From Peronospora farinosa (taxonomy: Eukaryota > Oomycota > Peronosporomycetes > Peronosporales > Peronosporaceae), in NCBI GenBank assembly GCA_947646735.1, contig CANTFK010000961.1:62001-126000 (forward strand): a stretch of DNA of 64,000 nt. Reading direction: 5' to 3'. Positions 1-11,135 of the stretch are shown here, one piece after another (the first letter of the stretch is position 1; every line of letters begins with the position of its first letter). A program made the position numbers and the translations under genes. The notes under the pieces were generated by a model that saw only the letters and a list, made by a program, of their open reading frames with translations, made no database searches and had not been told where the DNA came from.

Positions 1-578
1 CGTGGCGATGGCGTCGTCACGTGGGGATGTCGTTTAAAACTGACGAGCGTGATCGCTTGCTCCTCGGTCATGGTTGTTTTAGTGTGGGCGTTCATAACGT
101 AATAAAAATTTTGGAACCCGCCTGCTCGACGTTGCCTGCGGGGGCGCTGTCGAGGATGATTATAGTGATGCTTGCGCATCGTAGGATGTGACACTCGATG
201 TTGTCTTGGTCGCTTGGGCAAGGGTGGCCACGTCATGCATGGGCATCCCACACTGTCGGGAGCTGGATGTCTGGTTTGCCTGAACCATTTGACTCTAGGA
301 AAGCGCGCATGTGCTCGTCGAGGGATGGGGAATGTTTATCTCACACGCTGCGCAAGAGCTGGAGGTCGTCGTACGATCACCATGACTTGCGACGATCACC
401 TTGATCACCGTGTCAAACACGCCATTTTTGCCTGCCATTCCTTGAATGGGGGCGCTTATTGGACAAAATCCGGGCTTGAGCAGTCTCTGGTTGGCCATAA
501 GGTCTTATCTGCTGGGGTCAGTGCTCTGAACCGTGGGTAGGGTGTTCGACTTACTAACTCCGTGTAAAAATTCGAAAC
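1..578. other. Unrecognised sequence at left edge
   Basis: No confident gene. Overlapping small ORFs occur on both strands (for example 172-540 + and 295-498 -), but none resembles a family I know. On the minus strand an ATG at 95 opens a short frame that runs off the window edge and could be the start of a truncated gene. Homology to family A begins only near 579. Confidence 0.4.
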
Positions 579-976
579 TGACATTTTGGTAATTTCGGAG
601 TCATGGATGACTTATGCGTAAAGGGGAGCGACTTTTAGATGTATGTGACACGTAAAAAGTATCAATTAACGGGGCCAAAAGCTCATGAGGCTGTTAAAAG
701 GTAGATTATCTTGGCCACCAACTATCGGCGGAAGGGTTATAAGCCTATCCTAGAATCTCCAACCCTTGGTGGATTCTACCGTTAACCACCACTTTAAAAG
801 CTATGCAGTCGTTTCTCGGGAGTCTCAACTACTATAGCCGGTTACTAGAAGACTACGCCATTTATGCGTCAATATTGTACGAGCTGAGGTAAGTGGATTA
901 TCACGTATTACGACGCCGGATGAGTGGGACCGGGGATACCCATGGAGGTGACCAGGAGGAGGGCCGATGACCCCGA

Positions 977-1990
977 GTGCAGGTGGCATTTGCTACGTTG
1001 AAGAATAAGATCGCCACCGCCCCAATCCTCCGCCATTTTGATCCAGACCGGGAACCTGTCATTATCGTCTATGCTAGCGAGTGGGCCATCTCGGCGTCTC
1101 TGGTACAGGAGTACGAGGGTGTATATATGCCAGTGACTTTCAAGAGTCGTACAATGAAGCCGAATGAGATTAATTATGGCTTAGTGGACAAGGAAGTGCT
1201 AGCATTATTGCGGATATTGGACCATTGCTATACATTGCTAGTTAACCGTCCAATCAAGGTCCAAACTCGACATTCCACATTAGCGTGGTTGGTCCGGTCA
1301 CCAGGTCTTCAGGGCCGCCTTGGAAATTGGGCTGCACTCCTGTCTCAATGGACGTTAGAAGTGGTCAAGTGTAAGCGGGGCGAGGATGAAATATTAGGGA
1401 CATTTGCAGCCAGCATAACTCCTCGCGAAAACGTGGACTCCATCTTGTCTTCAATAGCCCCTAGGAAACACCCCCGCCAAACTATCACGGTGGTTCCCCC
1501 TACTGTTGAGCCCGAGGAAAGCCTCTATGTAGTCAGTTTTGATGGGTCTGCACGAGTTAAGCGTGGAGGAGGGGCCTGCAGTGCTATTGTGTGGCAACTC
1601 CCGGAATGGACGGTAGTCGCCGCTGCTTCCCGATATTTGACTGAAGCGACGGTAAATGAGGCAGAGTATGAAGGCCTATTGTTGGGTTTTCTTCTACTGG
1701 AGAACCTGGAGCGTAGACATCTGGTAGTGTGTGGAGATTCTAACCTGGTCGTGCGACAGATGCGAGGAGAAATCGAGTGTAAGGCTCAGGGCCTGACAGT
1801 ACGACGGGCGAAGGCCCTGGAAAAACTCAGGTCCTGGCCCGTTCATGAGTTTCTACACATGAAGCGCGAATGGAATCAAAGTGAAGACCGACTTGCTGAC
1901 GCGGCTTTGCACCAGCAACAGGGTGTCGATATAGTGCCGGAAGAGGAATTCAAGGACCTCGAAGCAATTAACCGTCTACCTGAGCTTTAA
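977..1990 (+). pseudogene. RT connection plus two RNase H domains (family A fragment)
   Basis: An open frame of about 337 codons. Residues 1-130 match the RNase H that normally follows a Ty3/gypsy RT, but its catalytic positions are changed: VYASEWAISASL where TDAS is expected, and TRHSTLAWL where TDH is expected. A second RNase H fold follows near residues 185-320 with a full acidic set: D in SFDGSA, E in NEAEYEG, D in CGDSNLV and D in SEDRLAD. The same arrangement is present at 29589-30995. The true reading frame would extend upstream into RT, but 579-976 is broken by indels. It is called a pseudogene because the element is truncated. Confidence 0.8.
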
Positions 1991-2442
1991 ATACCCAAGG
2001 ACCAAAACCCCGCATTGCGAGTTACAGCCGTTACGAGATCCCGGGCCCTAGCCAGAATGCCGACAGATGTTTAAAGAAGGAAGTAGTGCAGAGGTTAAGG
2101 ATCGAACGAATTGCAGCAGCCCAAGATGAAGAGATGTGGATACGTGATTTACAAGTATACCTACGGGGTAATTAGAGTGGTTTATCGGCAGAGGTGGCAT
2201 TTACGTGTGGAAAGATCGAGATGAATTACGCTTTAGAACTCGTCGCGGAACAGCCGACGAGGACCGTGATGGGGTGATCCGGATAGTGATACTTAAAATT
2301 CTACAGCTAGATTTTTTTACACCATAATCACACGAGTCTAGAAGGGGGACACCAGGGAAATGGCCGTACATACCAACGTATCCGGAAACATTTCTATTGG
2401 AAAGGCTTATTCCGGAGTGTTCAGCGCTATGTTGGCACTTGC

Positions 2443-3000
2443 GTGGACTGCGAGACTGGCAAAGGTGGCCCCACCTTACGAGGGAGGACCCCAGGAAATA
2501 GTCAAGCTACCTACCCGCTCCAAGTTATCGCGATAGATCACATCCCGTCTTCACCTAAGTCATTCAAGGGTAATACGGAGCTGTTGATTTGGGTGGATCT
2601 GTTTACGGGATATGTGATTGCCAAGGCTATCTCGTCAAGGTCGGCCCAAACCGTGGCAGAAGGTTACGAAGAGTGCGTATTCCGTCGGTTTAGGGCCAGT
2701 GAGGCGATCCGTCACGACAGAGAACCTAGTTTCATGTCAGATTTCTTTCGTGCTTTCAACCGCATAATTGGGCAGAAACAGCGGGCGACTATGGCGTATC
2801 GACCACAGGCCAATGACACAGCAGAGAGAATGGTACAGACCATTACACGGTCCATCAAAAAGTATGTGTCAGAGGTGGACCAGAAAGACTGGGATGCCTA
2901 TGCAGAAAGACCCACTTTCGCGTTGAATACGACAAGGGACCGGATCCGTAGGAGACGCCATTCTACTTGGTACATGGCTGGGATCCCCGAAGTACTCTAG
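2443..3000 (+). pseudogene. Integrase core fragment (family A)
   Basis: Similar to rve-type integrase. It shows a D in the IAIDHIPS strand, a second D in IRHDREPSF, and the third acidic residue in the helix NDTAERMVQ (NGTAERMVQ in the other copy). The zinc-binding HHCC region upstream (about 1991-2442) is scrambled by frameshifts, and the same scrambled sequence occurs at 30996-31447. After about 2930 the frame breaks up. 3001-3539 is a badly mutated match to the integrase C-terminus and chromodomain. Not functional. Confidence 0.75.
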
Positions 3001-3539
3001 AAGCCGCCAAACCGTTAGGCAGCACGAAAAGGCGTGACTGCGAACCCAGCCGGTTGCAATATGGCGTGAAGAGATAGTATCGCCAAGCGAGAGAACAGGT
3101 TAGCGAATTTTTGCGATTGGCGATGGAAGGTCGGGCCCAGATCAACAATGAAGATACGGGTGATGGCATATCGGGGTAGAGTCCCAAGTATGGCTATACT
3201 TGGACCGGGTCAAGGAGAGCTATGCTTGAAATTTGGCCCACCTTTGGCATGGGCCTTTCAGAGTACGGCAACTGGTGGGTAACTATGCAGCTCGCTTGAA
3301 TATCAGCGGAATAGATTTGCTTATATACCCATTAGTACATATTATAAAGTTGAAGTTAGTCCGGCAATAAACCGATAGACCGAATAAGGTGCTGGTGGTA
3401 AGCGAAACAGATCGGGTGTATCTTTTTTAAGCCCTGTGCGAGAAGACAGTTGGGCTGCAGAATTGAAAGACAATGAGTACAAAGTAAAAAGAATTGTGAC
3501 AGACGTATGGGAAGGAAAACTCGGTAAGGACAAAAGCAG

Positions 3540-3785
3540 TGTAACGGGGTGTACCGTTACACAATTAGGTATAGTTAAATTAATATTGCATAAGTAGTTA
3601 TATGCTACACCCGAGATAGCGGGTGAAGCCATTCGTATCTCTATTTGCAGGTACGTGAGAATCAGTCTCATTATCAGCCAATAGGAGAGAGATCTGTAGC
3701 TGAGTGGTTCCCATGCGTTTATAACCACTCTTACTAAGTATAAAAACAAAAATATAAGAGTCAGAGTTGAAATTTACCTTAGCGC
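3540..3785 (+). repeat. Partial 5' LTR, family B-like
   Basis: Starts TGTAACGGGG immediately after the family A fragment. It shares landmarks in order with the reverse complement of the LTR at 12202-12516: ATAAGTAGTT, an AGCCAAT segment, GAGTGGTTCCCATG, and a TTA...AAAACAAAAATA segment. The 3' end of the LTR, the primer binding site and the start of gag are missing, so the sequence passes straight into the gag C-terminal half. Confidence 0.55.
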
Positions 3786-4240
3786 GCTAATTATTGCATG
3801 CAGTCGCTGACCCTATCGACACGGTGACACAAGTCCATGTGTTCGTGACCGGGATGAATTCTGTTCATCAGCGTTTTTACTTGACGCCGAAGCGTCCCGC
3901 GCAACTTTAAGAGGCGTTCAGCATTGCACTGCGCGAAGACTTCAGGTACTTGGCTTCGCAAGTGGATCACTCGCTTCCCTTACGCGCCAATTAGGAGCTT
4001 GAAACAATGGAGCTCGATGCGATCGAGCACGCCACAGGTCATAGGCTTCTTTACAAGCGTAATTCTCGGAAGCCTGCGGCAGCGAATGATATGGTCTGCT
4101 TCCGCTGTTGTGAGCCTGGTCACCGCGCAGCCGTTTACCGCGCACCTGCATCAATGCTCGCTGTCACCGAGTCTGACGTCTCCGTCTCTCTCGCCGGACA
4201 TCCCAGCAAACGCGGTAATGTAGCGTTTTTGGAACGAGGT
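3786..4240 (+). pseudogene. Gag C-terminal fragment with zinc knuckle (family B-like)
   Basis: Translation gives the end of a Ty3/gypsy capsid (TQVHVFVTGMNSV..., EAFSIALREDF) followed by MELDAIEHATG and a CX2CX4H knuckle (CFRCCEPGHRAAVYRAP) in which the last Cys is Tyr. It aligns with the gag at 57638-58579 (minus) and 11136-11924 (minus). Stops interrupt the frame. The segment is joined near 4240 to sequence of opposite orientation. Confidence 0.7.
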
Positions 4241-4575
4241 TTGGCTGAGCGCCATGAACAGTCTAAAGCGGCTCACGATGTTTTAAGATTCTTTGCACAA
4301 GCCAACGTCGATCTCCAGCACTAGGGGTGGACTGTCGCGCTAAAATGCAGCGTGAGGCACCGGAGTCTGAACGACCGGTGCCGGCTTCTTCGGTCGTGGC
4401 GCAGATTCAGAAGTTCGATCTACGGGTGACGTTTGTAGACCATGATGCGAGTCAAGCACGGGAGCTGGCTGAGGCTGCCGAGAGTCTCGCGGAGGAGCTT
4501 CTTCTGCAATTGCTGGGTTCGCTCAGCGATTCGAGTTTGGAGCAACCAAATGCTGCTCTTCGGCGGGACAACGCG
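4241..4575 (+). other. Linker/antisense coiled-coil segment of the inverted pol piece
   Basis: Lies beyond the left arm of the large inverted repeat and belongs to the minus-sense pol fragment at 4523-5678. On the plus strand it stays open (4327-4692) and encodes a heptad-like stretch (ELAEAAESLAEELL, then ALRRDNAELRGLRQPN) followed by a Pro/Arg-rich tail. This resembles the antisense coiled coil at the same place in the family B element at 51153-58946. The junction with gag lies near 4240-4330. Confidence 0.4.
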
Positions 4576-5678
4576 GAGTTGCGCGGGCTGCGCCAGCCCA
4601 ATCCACCAAGATATCCGCGTTACCGGGGACCTCGTTATGCAACTGCAACGGATCAGTCGACAACGGGAGGACCGACGGCCAGTAACGCTTGAGACGACCG
4701 ACGTAGAAAGTAGGGTATAGACGCATTGACGAAAGGATGTCCAGTTCGTAGGCATCCCCGTTTACTTTAACCACCTTGAATGGACCAATATACCGTGGTG
4801 CTAGTTTCGGCGTGCCAAGATTTGTCACATGCGTCGGGTATGCTTGTCGTCGAAAGTAGAACCAAATCACCAACCTTAAACTTCTTAAGGTTCTTGCGCC
4901 CGCACTGGTCTGCGGACGCCTTCTGCTTATCGATTGCAGCGGCATTGTCTTCGCGCACAAATCGCGCGTTATATTAACGTTGTTTCACAAATTCGTCGAT
5001 CAACGTAGATTTCGACAGACGGACTCCCAATGGAGACTGAGCTGCGCTAGCCGGAGGAGAGATGGTCTGTGACTTGGAAAGCGTTTGTACCGCATGTAGC
5101 GAGCCGGGTAATGACCTTCGCGAGGACTTCAGTGGCACCGAGACGTCCGGTGCCCCTCCCCCAACAAGAGTAGAAGAATCGGCCAAACCAAGAAGAGCCG
5201 GGACGCGCGGATGACGGGCGATATTTACGAAAAAGGGAGTTAAGCCAGTCGAAGCGTGAACAGCGTTGTTCATCGTGAACTCAGTAATGGGGAGGAACTC
5301 GCTCCATGATGTAGAAGACGTGGTGTAACTACGCAGATAGTTCTCCAACACGCGACTGAATCGCTCGGTCTATCCATTCGTTTCAGGGTGCGCGGTGGTA
5401 GACATCATCAGACGAGTGCCGAGAATCTCGAACAGGCAAGACCAAAATGTGACCATGAATCGAGGATCGCGATCAGATAAAATCGTGGCAGGCATGCCAT
5501 GATGTTTGAAGACCATGTCTACGAAGAGAGCCGCGGTGTCCTCGGCCGTCATGGAAGCAGCGACAGGTGAGAGATGCGACATCATAAAATGGCAAAAACC
5601 AGTTGGCGTGGGGCGTCCTACTGGACGAGGACGAAAGAGAATGCCTAAGGTGGCGACCCGTTCTCCTGCATTATGCAC
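4523..5678 (-). pseudogene. Inverted integrase and chromodomain-linker fragment (family B-like)
   Basis: Three consecutive minus-strand open stretches (5678-5370, 5351-4974, 4960-4523) read as the integrase catalytic half (DRDPRF with the second Asp, then TAHPETNG and a stop where Gln-Thr-Glu is expected), the integrase C-terminal part (NNAVHASTGLTPFFVN), and the linker (KVGDLV, YIGPFKVVKVNGDAYELD, FYVGRLKRYWP). It is the reverse complement of 8832-9824 with no difference found. It sits between gag and protease of a plus-strand element, so it is a rearranged, non-functional duplicate. Confidence 0.75.
4576..5568 (-). repeat. Left arm of 993-bp inverted repeat
   Basis: Position x pairs with position 14400-x: 4576-5568 is the reverse complement of 8832-9824. 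Three blocks compared base by base, and every ORF translation on both strands inside the arms, are identical. The first mismatches lie at 4575/9825 and 5569/8831. The spacer is 3263 bp. Confidence 0.9.
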
Positions 5679-6233
5679 AGCAGAATGCCACTACGTCCAG
5701 CGATGATCCGCGTTTGATAGTGCTCAGTGTTCACGTTGACGGTGCGTCGCGTCCATACTGTGCTTTGCCCGACTCCGGAGCGACGGACAATTTTGTCCGC
5801 GCCGACAGTCTGGAGATCCTCCCCTAACGGTTGCGTGTCCGTGAGTCTCCTGGGGAGATGGTCTTTAAGTATGCAGACGGCAAGACTCGCAAGCACCGAA
5901 AATGTTCGGTGGTGTTTCCTTACTTGTTTGATACTTTTATCCAGTAGTGATGAATTACAAGTTTTTGATTTAAGTGGATCCTTTGACTATATGTTTGGGA
6001 TGCCTTGGCTTGCGCGGCATCGACCCGACATTTATTGGCTGAACCGTACTGTCCAGCTACGTTACATTATTATTAAAGCGGTACTCGCCGTCCTTGATTG
6101 CCCTGCAAGTACGTGGCAGAATGTTGCCGTCGTGGATCCCGATCCCACGACTCATCATACCCCCGAAGTGTGCGATGGCCCTTCGCGCGTGGTGTGCAAC
6201 TCCGCAACATGCTTCCCCTCAGTCGAACAGTAG
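5603..6233 (+). pseudogene. Retropepsin fragment (family B-like)
   Basis: A plus-strand frame with VHVDGASRPYCALPDSGATDNFV, which holds the intact aspartic protease motif DSGA. After a frameshift near 5830 come FDYMFGMPWLARHRPDIYWL and VQLR, matching the (I/F)[11 protein letters not shown] region of the other family B copies. Retropepsins cut Gag-Pol into mature proteins. The gag-proximal spacer between 5569 and 5640 contains the TSWRGASYWTRT tract seen upstream of protease in related copies. The frame is broken. Confidence 0.7.
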
Positions 6234-6728
6234 TTCCTGAGTCAAGAACCTAACCCGCAGCAGTGGCTACGGGGTTTCACGGTCGAGCAGCGGCTCCCGC
6301 GCATGCTAATTCTGTTAAATCCTTACCAAAGCAGGGGCTTCCGGTACGTCACGATCGTGCAGTGGCACCCGTGTCAGTCCACGTTGAGGACACCACGCCG
6401 AACCAGGGGTCTCTGGCGAGTAACGCGGAAGCAGTGTCTTCCGTACGTCCGGTTGAGTATCCGATTCGTGTTTCTGTGTCGCGACGACGCAGACGGCGCC
6501 GAGCGCGTCCCCTCTTCGCTGTGCCGTCGAGCCCTCCTACGCCGGCTTCGCTTCTTGAGACCATTAATTTCATCAACATGACTGGTGTTGGTCCATCCAG
6601 CCCATTGTTGCAAGTCGCGAGTCCGCCTCGCGACGCGTCTGGAATTACGCAGCTCCCAGAGCTTCCTTATTAATAGATGCTGCGTGACTGGAAAGGGGGA
6701 GAGATCGAACAACTATGTGTAGTCGTTC
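6234..6728 (+). other. Protease-RT linker (decayed)
   Basis: Corresponds by position to the long linker between protease and RT in family B (56278-57100 on the minus strand in the younger copy). Translation gives Pro/Arg/Ser-rich low-complexity peptide in two frames with stops, including a run RRRRRRAR near 6480-6510. No catalytic domain is visible. Confidence 0.5.
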
Positions 6729-8200
6729 ATGCTCCGGGACTCTAAAATTATGTGCGCCCTAAAGGAATGGAGCCAAAGTCCTCTTGCGTGGAGCGATCTG
6801 AGGCTCAATCGTGGGAAGAACTCGAACTCTGTTCTCGCTCTCGCGCGCGAATTCTCTGATGTCTTTCCTGAGACCATTCCAGCAGTTCTTCCCGTCGACA
6901 AAGGTATGCGACACGAGACAGATCTCGTTCCTGGATCGAAGTGCTGCGTGACACGTCAGCGGCCGCTGCCACGTACACAGGTTGAAGCTATTGACGCCTT
7001 TATTTGAAGGGCGTCGTCAGGCTGGCCATGTGCGCGAGAGCACATCGACACACTCGAGTCCCACCTTCTGTGTCAAGAAGGCGACAGGTGGATGGCGTAT
7101 TGTTCACGCTTTTAACAAACTGAACGACGCGAAAATCCCAACGCAGACACCAATTCCACGGAAGACATGGTTTTGGATACCATATCTGTAAGCACAATAT
7201 TCTCGTCCTTAGACCTGACGGACAGCTTTTACCAAATCCTGATGCGTCCTGTGGATGTTCCGCTTACCTTCGTCAGCACGCCTAGCAGTATGTTGTGGGA
7301 GTGACTTGTGATGCCGCAGGGGCTCAAAATGCCCCTGCTACTTTTTACCGCATGGTGTCTCACGTTCTTCGCCCATTTCGCGATTTTGCGCCGAGCTACT
7401 TTGACGATATCTTTGTTCACAGTCGCGTTACTGAGGGAGCGACAGACCTGGATGTGCATCTAGGCCAACTACGTAAGGTGTTTGAAGCGATGCGCGAATA
7501 CAAACTCTACGCGAACCTGAAGAAGTGCATCTTTTGTGCCCCTGAGATTCCAGTGTTGGGCAGCTATGTTAGCGCAAAGAGTGTTCGCGCTGATACGAAA
7601 GAAGTTTCGGCGATTTGTTCTTGGACAGTTTCAAAGGACCAGAAGCATCTCCGTCAATGGTTGGACTTGGTCAACTACCTTTAACAATACGCGAAGGACT
7701 TCGCGTCCGTGATTTATTCGCTGTCACAACTGCTCAAGAAGGACGCCATATGGGTATGATGCCAGGAGCACCAGTCTGCATTTAACGAGATAAAACGAGA
7801 CTCTCGACAGCGCCAATATTAGCGCTATCTAATCATGACACCCGTTTCATGTTGTCTAGGATGCGAGTGACTTTGCCGTATGATGTGCGTTAATGTAGCA
7901 TGATGAAAATGGTAACAAACGTACCATTCTCGGCACTTAAAACCTGCCGAGCAACATTACCCAATTCACAACAAGGAGCTGCTAGCGATGCGTTACGCAC
8001 TCAAGAGATTTCGCGTTTATTTGCTTGGAGGGCAGACATTCATCATCTACACCGCTCATGCGTCCTTACAGAAAGCGATTAAAAGCCCGCATCTCTGCCA
8101 GCGCATGGCGAGCTGGTCGTCATTTCTTGCTGAGTACAACTTTGTGGTTCATTACAAGCCTGGATCAATAAAAATTATCGGTTATGCTTCATCGCGATGA
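6729..8200 (+). pseudogene. Reverse transcriptase and RNase H (family B-like, broken)
   Basis: RT motifs appear in several frames: VTRQRPLPRTQVEAIDAFI, then SPTFCVKKATGGWRIVHAFNKLND, then MPQGLKNAP (as GAQNAPATFYRMV), the catalytic YFDDIFVHS, and the thumb KLYANLKKCIFC...PVLGSYVS. The RNase H part follows (ALKRFRVYLLGGQTFIIYTAHASLQKAI), where TDH has become TAH, and VVHYKPGS. At least six frameshifts or stops separate the pieces. It aligns in order with 56275-54605 (minus). Confidence 0.75.
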
Positions 8201-9850
8201 TCAGGCTATGATACTCGCGAAGATACACCGGCTGTGGAAACGGCGGACGCTGATGACGACAATTGCATCGCGTGTACGATGCTTAAAATTAAAACCACGG
8301 CTATGTCCGCGGTCAACCCGTTGCGTGATGACATTGCAGAGGCGTATCCAAGTGATGTGTTTTATCCACCGACCGTCTGCTACTGTAGTGATATATTTCA
8401 GATAAAGCATTGCGCTCGCTCTCAGCTTCTACTCGCGCCTACAATGCGTATATCTCCTTCGATGGCAAGTTGCTTATGTATTTGATTGATCAGTTTGACA
8501 CTCCACGTATCGTCGTCTCACTCGACGACAATTCTGTGCCCGTGTTCTTCACGATCACCACGATACCGTCACATGGGTCGCGAGAAGACGTATTTCACAC
8601 TTTCTCGGAATTCCTATTGGCCCCATGGGTCCGCAAGTGGGTCGATCCTGTGAGGTGTGCCAGCGTGTGAAGCCGGCCCCACCGCACAGGCCCCGCTTTG
8701 CCTATTCCGATAGCCACGAGCATTTGGAATTCTGTGAGTATGAAGTTCGTCTTTGGGTTGCCAGCCGATGCGCAGGGGTGCACAGGCATCCTAGTCATCG
8801 TAAACAGGTTTATTAAGTTGACGCATCTTTAACCTGTCGCTGCTTCCATGACGGCCGAGGACACCGCGGCTCTCTTCGTAGACATGGTCTTCAAACATCA
8901 TGGCATGCCTGCCACGATTTTATCTGATCGCGATCCTCGATTCATGGTCACATTTTGGTCTTGCCTGTTCGAGATTCTCGGCACTCGTCTGATGATGTCT
9001 ACCACCGCGCACCCTGAAACGAATGGATAGACCGAGCGATTCAGTCGCGTGTTGGAGAACTATCTGCGTAGTTACACCACGTCTTCTACATCATGGAGCG
9101 AGTTCCTCCCCATTACTGAGTTCACGATGAACAACGCTGTTCACGCTTCGACTGGCTTAACTCCCTTTTTCGTAAATATCGCCCGTCATCCGCGCGTCCC
9201 GGCTCTTCTTGGTTTGGCCGATTCTTCTACTCTTGTTGGGGGAGGGGCACCGGACGTCTCGGTGCCACTGAAGTCCTCGCGAAGGTCATTACCCGGCTCG
9301 CTACATGCGGTACAAACGCTTTCCAAGTCACAGACCATCTCTCCTCCGGCTAGCGCAGCTCAGTCTCCATTGGGAGTCCGTCTGTCGAAATCTACGTTGA
9401 TCGACGAATTTGTGAAACAACGTTAATATAACGCGCGATTTGTGCGCGAAGACAATGCCGCTGCAATCGATAAGCAGAAGGCGTCCGCAGACCAGTGCGG
9501 GCGCAAGAACCTTAAGAAGTTTAAGGTTGGTGATTTGGTTCTACTTTCGACGACAAGCATACCCGACGCATGTGACAAATCTTGGCACGCCGAAACTAGC
9601 ACCACGGTATATTGGTCCATTCAAGGTGGTTAAAGTAAACGGGGATGCCTACGAACTGGACATCCTTTCGTCAATGCGTCTATACCCTACTTTCTACGTC
9701 GGTCGTCTCAAGCGTTACTGGCCGTCGGTCCTCCCGTTGTCGACTGATCCGTTGCAGTTGCATAACGAGGTCCCCGGTAACGCGGATATCTTGGTGGATT
9801 GGGCTGGCGCAGCCCGCGCAACTCGCCGCGAATTGTTCTTCATGCGCTGA
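8201..9850 (+). pseudogene. Integrase and chromodomain linker (family B-like, broken)
   Basis: 8410-8670 carries the N-terminal part of integrase (YLIDQFDTPRIVVSLDDN). A zinc-region remnant follows (VGRSCEVCQRVKP). 8848-9030 contains DRDPRF and AHPETNG, then a TAG where Gln is expected. 9049-9426 continues the core and 9440-9850 the linker and chromo-barrel-like segment. The copy ends abruptly at 9824, in the middle of the linker, where minus-strand sequence of another copy begins. Bases 8832-9824 are the right arm of the inverted repeat. Confidence 0.7.
8832..9824 (+). repeat. Right arm of 993-bp inverted repeat
   Basis: Reverse complement of 4576-5568. It keeps the native plus-sense position of the pol 3' segment inside this element, so this arm is probably the source copy. 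Its right end coincides exactly with the join to the minus-strand element. Confidence 0.9.
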
Positions 9851-11133
9851 TTCAGGCTCGGCGCTCTTTGAGCGAGCCACTAAATTTTCTTCACTGTCTG
9901 CTTAAGTGGCTGAAACGATGCACAATTGCTAGATGTCGCGGGGATTGAGGTCGTGAAGGAAATCTTTCCATAAAAGGTCTGACAGCGATGTGATCTCTGC
10001 AACAGTGCACGTTGGGCTCGCTACCTCAATGTAGCAGCCACGATGTGGAAATCCCTCCACATATTCACCCGTACATACGGATCCCGTCACTACGGGATCA
10101 AATGCATCAGCATCTTGACATGAATTGCGCTGTCTAGGTGATCGGCGTGCTCCTTTCTTGCGTTTTCTCTTGCGTCTCGAGCCCCTGCTCGAGACTGGCA
10201 CGTCGCTAACGCAGGAGGATGATGTACCTCCCTCTAGATGGGGGAGCTCTGTCTCTACCACGTCGATCTCATGCGGATCCATAGTCCGCCCATTCTAGTC
10301 AATAAGAGGCGGGAGCTCGTCTCCGACCGCGTCACTTGTTTGCGGGACCCCCTGCTCGACCGCCTCGATATTGATCGGGAGCCTCTGCTCATGCGATGTG
10401 CTTGTATGCGGGAGCCCCTGCTCGACCGCCTCGATATTGATAGGAAACCCCTCCCTGTTCGACCGATGTCTGTGTATGCGGGAACCGCTGTTCGACCGCC
10501 CCTTTCTGTGACTCCATCAGTGTAGCGGAACATACTGCACACAGAGGGCCATCGCTCTCTTTGTGTTGACTACTAGTCGTAGCAAGTTCGTTCACGACCC
10601 TGAAGTGAGGCCAATCGGATGACGCGACCAAAAAAATGAATAAACACTTCACTGACGTCATAACCTGCTTCGTCGTTTGACGGACCGAAATAGCCAATCT
10701 ATCTTCGGCTGATACCGTGACAGCCACGGTATCCCAAGTATGCAATCAAATGCATAGTTCATCTCGTACACCAAAGATTCGTCGTTGCTCTGGAACCGTC
10801 GAAAGTGTACGGTAAAACCACTGTTTTACGTGGGACACGTTTTGGTTGTCCATCGGCAAGTTTGACAACGATGTCACCTGGACCTTCTCGAACCGTGACA
10901 GTCGACGGGAGAAGGGTCACACAGGATGCACGAAAGAAGTTGTTGGAAGCGACAGAATCCAACAACGCTCGAAGTGGTCGCTTCACTCCAGCGACGATGA
11001 GACTGATAATAATCAGTCTCGAATCATCGCGCATGGTGGTGGCATTGAAGTGGGTATGAATCACTTTGGGGCTAGGAGCCCGAGCTGCCACCTGAGTACT
11101 CGGAGCTCCATTTCTGCCAGTAGGGCGCCCCAC
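9825..11133 (-). pseudogene. Protease and protease-RT linker (family B, minus copy)
   Basis: 11133-10759 encodes retropepsin: RPLRALLDSVASNNFFRASC, where DSGA has become DSVA, then VREGPGDIVVKLADGQPKRV and LPYTFDGS. 10745-9929 is the linker with a repeated Arg/Ser/Gly tract (10290-10520) and the pre-RT segment EITSLSDLLWKDFLHDLNPRD. 9925-9825 continues as RSKSAEPESAHEEQFAA, matching QSAEPNSAREERFAS of the copy at 55568-56275. The element is cut at 9825, exactly at the arm of the inverted repeat, so RT onwards is missing. Confidence 0.7.
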
Positions 11134-11135
11134 GC

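Larger units (their letters stand above)
579..3539 (+). mobile_element. Family A Ty3/gypsy fragment, 3' part of pol (decayed)
   Basis: Collinear with 29583-32547 of the full-length family A element. It starts at the RT catalytic-loop region (ACATTTTGGT, then GGAGTCATG), passes through both RNase H domains and integrase, and stops inside the chromodomain, where a family B LTR starts (TGTAAC at 3540). Similarity is uneven. Roughly 1437-2500 and 2640-2870 are almost identical to the other copy, while the flanks carry many substitutions and indels. The 5' half and both LTRs are missing. This looks like an old copy later interrupted by family B. Confidence 0.85.

Noticed and set aside
172..540. 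122-codon ORF near the left edge
   Set aside because: Cys/Gly/His-rich without repeats or motifs, with equally long overlapping ORFs in other frames; no support for coding.
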